Origin: Defluviicoccus vanus
Lineage (GTDB): Bacteria > Pseudomonadota > Alphaproteobacteria > Rhodospirillales > Defluviicoccaceae
DNA: 10,289 bases
Direction: 5' to 3'
Assembly: GCF_014672695.1 (NCBI RefSeq)
Contig: NZ_CP053923.1
Span: 1,507,096 to 1,517,384 of the forward strand
Shown: in pieces, positions 5,263 to 10,289 of the stretch
Layout of the letters: every line of letters begins with the position of its first letter
How positions within the stretch are numbered: the stretch's first letter is position 1
The notes under the pieces: model-generated
The model's database searches: none
The model's input: only the letters and a program-made list of their open reading frames with translations
What the model was told of the DNA's origin: nothing
Position numbers and translations under genes: made by a program

Positions 5263-5378
5263 CGTCTGTGGTCCCGGTGGCTTCGCTTTCGATGCGTCCA
5301 TGAGGGCTTATGTGCGGCCCGGCATCAACTCTAATCGGTTGTTCTTTAGGTGCTCTTTCTGCCCCCTGTGATCATCCG
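5263..5378. promoter_or_regulatory. Divergent intergenic region
   Basis: This stretch separates the minus-strand accessory block from the plus-strand terminase module, so promoters for both directions should lie here. I find no convincing -35/-10 pair on either strand. A short inverted repeat, TCATC-C-GATGA (5372-5382), overlaps the presumed start codon of the terminase small subunit. Confidence 0.3.
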
Positions 5379-5948
5379 ATGACCTCGCAGCGGCACGGCA
5401 TGAGTGAACGTGAGTACGCGCAGCACGCTGGCATCTCCCGGGGTGCAGTGCAGAAGGCGCGCGCGTCGGGCCGGCTGGTGCTGCACGCCGACGGCTCGAT
5501 CGACGCCGCGGCGTCGGACGCCCGCCGGGCGCATGCGACCGATCCCGGCAAGCAGCCGGCCGGACGCGCGGCGGTTAAGCCGGTGCCGGCAGCCGCCGTC
5601 GGCGCCGTCGCCGAGACGCTGCGCGAGCAGGGCCTGCCGGCGCCACAGGCGGCCGGTGGCATGACGTACCTGCAGGCGCGCACCGCGAATGAGGTGTTGA
5701 AGGCGCAGGAGCGCAAGATGCGCCTGCAGACGCTGAAGGGTGAGCTGGTCGATCGGGCGCGAGCCGCCGCCCTGGTGTTCCGCCTGGCGCGTCAGGAGCG
5801 CGACGCCTGGGCGGGCTGGCCGGCACGGGTGGCGGCGATGATGGCGGCCGATCTCGGGATCGGCGCTCATGCCATGCAGTCGGCGCTGGAGAAGTATGCT
5901 CGGCAGCACCTGGCAGAGCTGGCCGACGTCCGGCCGGAGTTTCGCTAG
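5379..5948 (+). CDS. Terminase small subunit-like protein ('elements of external origin' type)
   Basis: 189 aa from ATG 5379; ATG 5400 is an alternative beginning at MSEREYAQHAGISRG. The N-terminal ~50 residues hold a helix-turn-helix of the Nu1/excisionase kind (EYAQHAGISRGAVQKARASGRL). Then comes a Pro/Ala-rich linker, then a long helical region (TYLQARTANEVLKAQERKMR, LVDRARAAALVFRLARQERDAW and beyond) typical of proteins encoded just before GpA-type large terminases in Rhodospirillales prophages. The expected role is to recognise packaging sites on phage DNA and recruit the large subunit. Neither start has a clear Shine-Dalgarno sequence. It is separated from the large-subunit gene by an unrelated minus-strand gene, which is unusual. 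Confidence 0.8.
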   Translation: MTSQRHGMSEREYAQHAGISRGAVQKARASGRLVLHADGSIDAAASDARRAHATDPGKQPAGRAAVKPVPAAAVGAVAETLREQGLPAPQAAGGMTYLQARTANEVLKAQERKMRLQTLKGELVDRARAAALVFRLARQERDAWAGWPARVAAMMAADLGIGAHAMQSALEKYARQHLAELADVRPEFR

Positions 5949-6002
5949 CAGCGGAGAAGTTGAAGATTCTAATGGACGCAAGGTCGTTAGCAGGCATCGG
6001 AT

Positions 6003-6032
6003 AAAAAGATGGCCCGCGGACGCCGCGCGGCC
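6003..6032 (-). terminator. Candidate terminator for the dodecin-like gene
   Basis: On the minus strand a GC-rich sequence with GGCC/GGCC outer arms and an inner GCG/CGC pairing (6011-6032) is followed within a few bases by five T (complement of 6003-6007). It lies about 50 bp after the dodecin-like stop codon. The stem contains bulges, so this is a modest call. Confidence 0.4.
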
Positions 6033-6079
6033 GCCAGGCCGGTAAGTGTTATGTCACCCATTCATGCCGACAGGACCGG

Positions 6080-6295
6080 TTAGTCGGCCTTGCCAGGATT
6101 GTAACGGAAGGATGCATGGACGCGGGCACGGTACTCGACCACTTTGTTCTCGTGCATACGGACGTCCAGCAGCTCGACCTCGGCAACCCGCAAGTCTTCC
6201 AGATGCTTGGCCGCTTCTTCGAGGGCGCTTTTTGTCGCTTCCTCCCAAGATGTCGGGCTGGAACCAATGAGACGAACGACGCGATACAAGCTCAT
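6080..6295 (-). CDS. Dodecin family protein
   Basis: 71 aa; ATG at 6295 is preceded on the minus strand by GGGAGGAG at good spacing, a strong ribosome binding site. MSLYRVVRLIGSSPTSWEEA, then helix ATKSALEEAAKHLEDL, then strands VAEVELLDVRMHENKV and VVEYRARVHASFRY, match the beta-alpha-beta-beta dodecin fold and length (about 65-72 aa). Dodecins form hollow dodecamers that store or buffer flavins. Against flavin-binding dodecins, the stacking Trp of the DWFEV motif is Val37 and the conserved Gln is Arg56. Canonical flavin binding is therefore doubtful, and another ligand or a different role is possible. It stands alone on the minus strand between the two terminase genes, like a moron acquired by the prophage. 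Confidence 0.88.
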   Translation of the reverse strand: MSLYRVVRLIGSSPTSWEEATKSALEEAAKHLEDLRVAEVELLDVRMHENKVVEYRARVHASFRYNPGKAD

Positions 6296-6524
6296 AACGA
6301 TCTCCTCCCATCTTCCCGATGACCGCCGACAGTGACGCGGGCGGGCTTGGATGAGGTCCGCGTGCTGCGGCAGAGAACCAAATAGTTTAATCGCTCTTGC
6401 CGAAATTTTCGATCTTGTTCGCTTCGATCGACCTCACGGCTTGAGGGTCGTCGAGGCGTAGATCGCCTGGATGACCCTGAATCGGTAACGCGGCATCGGC
6501 GAATGCCTCGACGCAGGTCCACAC
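6296..6524. other. Gene-poor stretch upstream of the terminase large subunit
   Basis: No convincing plus-strand gene is present. On the minus strand a 45-codon frame from GTG 6524 to 6387 (ending KIENFGKSD) has protein-like composition but no ribosome binding site and no recognised family. It may be a remnant of foreign sequence that arrived with the dodecin-like gene. The latter's promoter must lie here, but I cannot point to clear boxes. Confidence 0.3.
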
Positions 6525-8507
6525 TTGCAGCTTGATTTCGACGGTGCGGATGATCTGCTGCGCGCCTGGACGGCAGGGCTCACCCCGGATCCTGATCTCA
6601 CCGTCTCGGCGTGGGCCGATCGCCATCGCGTCCTGAGCCTGCGCGGCGCCAACGAAGCGGGACCTTGGCGCACGTCGCGGACGCCGTATTTGCAGGAGCT
6701 GATGGACGCGCTGAGCCCGCGCCATCCGGCGCAGCGCGTGGTGTTCATGAAGGGCAGCCAGCTCGGAGCTTCCGAGAGCGGCTGCAACTGGATCGGCTAC
6801 GTCATCCACCACGCTCCCGGCCCGATGCTGGCGGTGCAGCCGTCCGTGGAACTGGCGAAGCGCTTTTCGCAGCAGCGCATCGATCCGCTGATCGAGGAGA
6901 GCCCCAGCTTGCGCGAGAAGGTCGCACCGGCCCGATCGCGCGACTCCGGCAACACCGTACTGTCGAAGGAGTTTCCCGGCGGCATCCTGGTGCTGACCGG
7001 CGCCAACTCGGCGGTCGGCCTGCGCTCGATGCCGGTGCGCTACCTGTTCCTCGACGAGGTCGACGCCTATCCGCCGTCGGCCGACGACGAGGGTGATCCG
7101 GTGGCGCTCGCCGAAGCGCGGACGCGGACGTTCTCGTGGCGGCGCAAGGTGTTCCTCGCCTCGACGCCGACGATCAAGGGCCTGTCGCGGATCGAGCGCG
7201 AATACGAGGCCTCCGATCAGCGGCGGTTCTTCGTGCCGTGCCCGCACTGCGGCGAGTCCCAGTCTATGACGTTCGAGCGGCTGCGCTGGCAGAAAGGCCA
7301 GCCGGAGACGGCCGCCTACGTCTGCGAGGCCTGCGAGCGGCCGATCGCCGAGCACCACAAGACGATGATGCTGGAGAAAGGCGAGTGGCGGCCGACGGCC
7401 GTTCCCGTCGATCCGCTCTCCATCGGCTTCCATCTGTCGAGTCTCTATTCTCCGGTCGGCTGGCTGTCGTGGGAGCGGATCGCCCGGGAGTGGGAGCTGT
7501 GCCAGTCTTCGGACGAAGCCAAGCGGAGCTTCATCAACACCGTGCTGGGCGAGACCTGGGCCGAGACCGGCGAAGCGCCCGACTGGCTGCGCCTCTACGA
7601 GCGGCGCGAGGACTGGCGCATCGGCACGGTGCCGCCGGGCGGCCTCTTTCTCACCGCCGGCGCCGACGTGCAGAAGGATCGGATCGAGGTCTCGGTCTGG
7701 GCCTGGGGCCGCGGCCTGGAGAGCTGGCTGATCGATCACTTGGTGATTGATGGCGGCCCGGGCGAGGCGGCGACCTGGACCCGGCTGTCGGTGCTGCTCG
7801 GCGAGACCTGGCCGCACGCCTTCGGTGTCCGGCTTGGCCTCGCCCGGCTCGGCATCGATAGCGGCTACGAGGCGCCGGCCGTCTACGCCTGGGCGCGGCG
7901 GCAGGGCTGGGGGCAGGTGCTGCCGATCAAAGGCGCCGAGGGCTTCAACCGGTCGGCGCCGGTGTCGGGGCCGACGCACGTCGATGCCACCGAGGGCGGG
8001 GTCAAGATCCGCCGCGGCGCCCGGCTGTGGACGGTCGCCGTCGCCACCTTCAAGAGCGAGACCTACCGCTTCCTGCGGTCGGCAGCGCCGACAGGCGACG
8101 ACCCGATCGATCGGTATCCCGCCGGCTTCATCCATCTTCCCCGGCAGGTCGACGCGGAATGGGTCAAGCAGTTGGTCGCCGAGCAGCTGGTGACGGTGAA
8201 GACCAAACGCGGCTTCAGCCGCCTCGAATGGCAGAAGCTCCGCGAGCGCAACGAAGTGCTCGACTGCCGGGTCTACGCCCGCGCCGCCGCCTGGATCGCC
8301 GGCGCCGACCGCTGGCCCGAGCGCAAGTGGTGCGAGCTGGAGCTGCAGGTGAACGTTACCGACCCCGTCGCCGCTGGCGAGATCCAGGCTGGCCCGCATA
8401 GCCAGACAGAGTCCAGAGCACCGGCAGCGGCGATACCCTCCGCCGGGCGGATCTGTCCGGTGCCGCGCCGCGGCCGCCGCGTCTTCCGCTCCAGCTACAT
8501 GAGCTGA
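6525..8507 (+). CDS. Phage terminase large subunit (GpA family)
   Basis: 660 aa. The N-terminal ATPase has a deviant Walker A loop (residues 76-83, KGSQLGAS) and Walker B strand YLFLDEVDAYP with D177/E178. C239-x2-C242 and C267-x2-C270 form a zinc ribbon, a recurrent insertion in this family. The C-terminal nuclease shows likely metal-binding Asp residues D381 (AGADVQKDRIEV), D445 (LGIDSGYEAP) and D580 (LDCRVYARAAAW). The enzyme cuts concatemeric DNA and pumps it into the prohead through the portal. The start is TTG 6525: no ATG or GTG lies between the upstream stop at 6486 and the conserved domain, and a weak AGG (6515-6517) sits 7 nt upstream. It is followed 3 bp later by the gpW-like gene, as in lambda (A-W-B). 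Confidence 0.95.
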   Translation: MQLDFDGADDLLRAWTAGLTPDPDLTVSAWADRHRVLSLRGANEAGPWRTSRTPYLQELMDALSPRHPAQRVVFMKGSQLGASESGCNWIGYVIHHAPGPMLAVQPSVELAKRFSQQRIDPLIEESPSLREKVAPARSRDSGNTVLSKEFPGGILVLTGANSAVGLRSMPVRYLFLDEVDAYPPSADDEGDPVALAEARTRTFSWRRKVFLASTPTIKGLSRIEREYEASDQRRFFVPCPHCGESQSMTFERLRWQKGQPETAAYVCEACERPIAEHHKTMMLEKGEWRPTAVPVDPLSIGFHLSSLYSPVGWLSWERIAREWELCQSSDEAKRSFINTVLGETWAETGEAPDWLRLYERREDWRIGTVPPGGLFLTAGADVQKDRIEVSVWAWGRGLESWLIDHLVIDGGPGEAATWTRLSVLLGETWPHAFGVRLGLARLGIDSGYEAPAVYAWARRQGWGQVLPIKGAEGFNRSAPVSGPTHVDATEGGVKIRRGARLWTVAVATFKSETYRFLRSAAPTGDDPIDRYPAGFIHLPRQVDAEWVKQLVAEQLVTVKTKRGFSRLEWQKLRERNEVLDCRVYARAAAWIAGADRWPERKWCELELQVNVTDPVAAGEIQAGPHSQTESRAPAAAIPSAGRICPVPRRGRRVFRSSYMS

Positions 8508-8510
8508 TCA

Positions 8511-8723
8511 ATGACCCTCGAGGAGATGACCGCGCAGCGCGATGTGCTGCTGGCGGCGCGCTACCGCGGCGTCCGCACCGTCGAGGTCGACGGCCGGCGG
8601 GTCAGCTACGCGACAGACACCGAGATGGCGGCGGCGCTCGCCGACCTGGAGAGGCGCATCGCCGCCATGGAGACCGGCACATTGCGGCGGCGGATCCTGA
8701 CCTCGGCGAGCAAGGGCCTCTGA
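8511..8723 (+). CDS. gpW-like phage head-tail joining protein
   Basis: 70 aa, against 68 in lambda gpW. The pattern is an N-terminal helix (LEEMTAQRDVLLAARYRG), a short beta hairpin (RTVEVDGRRVSYA), then a second helix (DTEMAAALADLERRIAAMETG) and a basic tail, which fits the gpW fold. The position between large terminase and portal is exactly that of lambda W. The protein adds to the portal after packaging, plugs it and provides the surface for tail attachment. The start is 3 bp after the terminase stop, and the stop overlaps the portal start by one base (TGATG), so translation is coupled. The ribosome binding site is weak. Confidence 0.85.
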   Translation: MTLEEMTAQRDVLLAARYRGVRTVEVDGRRVSYATDTEMAAALADLERRIAAMETGTLRRRILTSASKGL

Positions 8724-10201
8724 TGCCGGGGATGCTTTCGCACTGGCGACGGCGCATCGGCGCCTTCATCGGCGGTTTCGAGGCGGGACTCGGCAACCGC
8801 CGGCTGAAGGGCTTCCAGCCGAGCCGGGCGCATCTCAACACGTTGATCGCCGCCGCCGGCGCCGATATCACCGCGCGCGCCCGCTGGCTGATCCGCAACA
8901 ACGGCTATGCGGCGAATGCGATCGACAGCTGGGCCGGCAATGTCGTCGGCACCGGCATCAAGCCGTCGTCGCTAATCGCCGATGCCGGCTTGAAGGCGGT
9001 GGTGCAGAAGCTGTGGCTGGAGTGGACCGACGACGCCGATGCCGACGGCTTCACCGACTTCTACGGCCTGCAGCGGCGTGCCGCGCGCGAGGTGTTCATC
9101 GCCGGCGAGGTGTTCTTCCGCTTCCGGCCGCGGCGGCCGGAGGATGGCCTGGTGGTGCCGCTGCAGCTGCAGATGCTGCCGGCGGAGATGCTGCCGCTGA
9201 CCCGCAACGAGGTGCTGCCAAGCGGCAACGTCGTCCGCCAGGGGATCGAGTTCGACCGTATCGGCCGGCGGATTGCCTATCATTTTCTCCGCCGGCATCC
9301 CGGCGATGTCACCGATCCGGGAGCGGCCGGCGAGACGGTGCGCATCCCGGCCGCCGAGATTATCCACGTCATCGATCCGGTCGATGCCGGCCAGTTGCGC
9401 GGCGTCTCGAAGTTCGCGCCGGCCATCGTCAAGCTGTTCCTCCTCGATCAGTACGACGATGCCGAACTCGACCGGAAGAAGGTGGCGGCGATGCATGCGC
9501 TGTTCATCACCACGCCGGCACCGGCGGAGCCGTTCGATGTCGCCGAGAGCATCGGCGAGAATGGCGAGCGAACGATGGACCTGCAGCCAGGGCAGATCGT
9601 CATGCTGGAGCCGGGCGAGCAGGTGCAGACCTCCGATCCCGCCGACTCCGGCCAGACCTACGAGCCGTTCCAGTACCGGACGCTGCTGCAGGTCTCGGCG
9701 GCGCTCGGCATTCCCTACGCGTACCTGTCGAACGACATGATCAAGGCCAACTACTCGAACGCCCGCCTCGCGCTGTTGGAGTTCCGCCGGCGCACCGACG
9801 CCTACCAGCATGCGGTGATGGTCTGGCAGTTGTGCCGGCCGGTGTGGGCGCGCTGGATGGACACCGCGGTGCTGGCCGGCGCGCTCGGCATCTCCGGCTA
9901 CGAGGCGAACCGGCGAGCCTACCTCGGGTGCTCGTGGCTGCCGCCGAAGTGGGACTGGGTCGACCCGCTGAAGGACGCCAAGGCGGAGATCGAGCAGATC
10001 GCGGCGGGACTGAAGAGCCGCACCCAGGCGCTGGCCGAGCGCGGCTACGACGCCGAACAGGTCGACGGCGAGATCGCCGCCGACCAGGCGCGCGAGCGGA
10101 CGCTGGGCCTGAGCTTTAGCGCCCAGGCATCAGCACCGGATGCGGCAATGACCCCCGCAGACGAAGCGGCGGCGGCACAAGAGAACGCCACTACCAGCTG
10201 A
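8723..10201 (+). CDS. Lambda-type phage portal protein
   Basis: 492 aa, near lambda gpB (533 aa). Recognisable stretches include ITARARWLIRNNGYAANAID (about residues 50-70), the block DADADGFTDFYGLQRRAAREV with AGEVFFRFRPR, IPAAEIIHVIDPVDAGQLRG, and the late segment ALGIPYAYLSNDMIKANYSN with LALLEFRRRTD. It ends in an Ala/Asp-rich tail, consistent with a region removed by the head protease in lambda-like phages. Twelve copies form the ring at one capsid vertex through which DNA enters and leaves. It directly follows the gpW-like gene and precedes the presumed protease, the lambda W-B-C order. Confidence 0.95.
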   Translation: MPGMLSHWRRRIGAFIGGFEAGLGNRRLKGFQPSRAHLNTLIAAAGADITARARWLIRNNGYAANAIDSWAGNVVGTGIKPSSLIADAGLKAVVQKLWLEWTDDADADGFTDFYGLQRRAAREVFIAGEVFFRFRPRRPEDGLVVPLQLQMLPAEMLPLTRNEVLPSGNVVRQGIEFDRIGRRIAYHFLRRHPGDVTDPGAAGETVRIPAAEIIHVIDPVDAGQLRGVSKFAPAIVKLFLLDQYDDAELDRKKVAAMHALFITTPAPAEPFDVAESIGENGERTMDLQPGQIVMLEPGEQVQTSDPADSGQTYEPFQYRTLLQVSAALGIPYAYLSNDMIKANYSNARLALLEFRRRTDAYQHAVMVWQLCRPVWARWMDTAVLAGALGISGYEANRRAYLGCSWLPPKWDWVDPLKDAKAEIEQIAAGLKSRTQALAERGYDAEQVDGEIAADQARERTLGLSFSAQASAPDAAMTPADEAAAAQENATTS

Positions 10202-10208
10202 CACATCC

Positions 10209-10289
10209 ATGAACCTGAAGTCTCTCGCCGCCAGCCTGCTCACCGGTCGGCCTTGGGCGATCGCGCCGTCGCGCCTGGAGGCGTTGCTT
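10209..10289 (+). CDS. Start of a probable S49-type head maturation protease (3' truncated by window)
   Basis: ATG 10209 opens a frame running to the window end (27 codons: MNLKSLAASLLTGRPWAIAP, then SRLEALL). The PWAIAP...LEALL opening resembles the N-termini of S49/ClpP-fold phage proteases I recall from related prophages, and lambda gene C follows portal gene B. No catalytic residue is inside the window, so the functional call rests mainly on gene order. It lies 7 bp after the portal stop. Confidence 0.55.
   Translation, partial: MNLKSLAASLLTGRPWAIAPSRLEALL

Noticed and set aside
6009..6083. Short frame starting MARGRRAAARPVSV, reminiscent of the opening of P27-type terminase small subunits
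   Set aside because: Only 24 codons, similarity limited to a few low-complexity residues, no ribosome binding site, and it overlaps the GC-rich terminator candidate.
6387..8399. 670-codon minus-strand open frame opposite the terminase large subunit
   Set aside because: It is the antisense shadow of a GC-rich gene with strong family motifs on the plus strand. Composition is Arg/Pro/His/Gln-rich with no recognisable domain. Only the tail beyond 6524 is noted separately as a possible remnant.

Overview
The window is part of a tailed-phage (lambda-type, siphovirus-like) prophage in a GC-rich bacterium. GC content, codon use and protein families (DUF6362, a DUF7220-like membrane protein, DUF3489, a ParB-methyltransferase, a GpA-type terminase with gpW and a lambda-type portal) point to an alphaproteobacterium, probably of the Rhodospirillales. 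The host assignment is inference from remembered family distribution, not from a search.

Layout. (1) 1-666 is the 3' part of a RecA/RepA-like phage replication ATPase. (2) 667-847 is non-coding, with three iterated 14-15 bp repeats and a pair of competing hairpins. (3) 848-1600 holds two small plus-strand genes, a short hypothetical protein and a DUF6362 helix-turn-helix protein. (4) 1601-2132 is a 530 bp gene-free stretch with nested inverted repeats, a candidate terminator and two diverged copies of a 40 bp element, and it is rich in GANTC sites. (5) 2133-3440 encodes a ParB-domain beta-class DNA N6-adenine methyltransferase, followed by a small two-helix membrane protein (3478-3726). (6) 3732-5262 is a minus-strand block of three accessory genes, including a DUF3489 protein. 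(7) 5379-5948 is a probable terminase small subunit. (8) 5949-6524 carries a minus-strand dodecin-like gene, out of place between the two terminase genes. (9) 6525-10289 is the packaging and head module in lambda order: terminase large subunit, gpW-like head-tail joining protein, portal, and the first codons of what is probably an S49-type head maturation protease.

How it fits together: the left part handles replication, regulation and DNA modification. The right part packages DNA: the small subunit marks it, the large subunit cuts and translocates it through the portal, and the gpW-like protein completes the connector. The minus-strand genes look like lysogenically expressed cargo ('morons').

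The most interesting material is non-coding. The leader of the methyltransferase gene has eight GANTC sites in about 400 bp, four of them in the arms of duplicated hairpins. GANTC is the site methylated by CcrM, a beta-class enzyme of alphaproteobacteria, so methylation-sensitive control of this phage methyltransferase is a testable idea.
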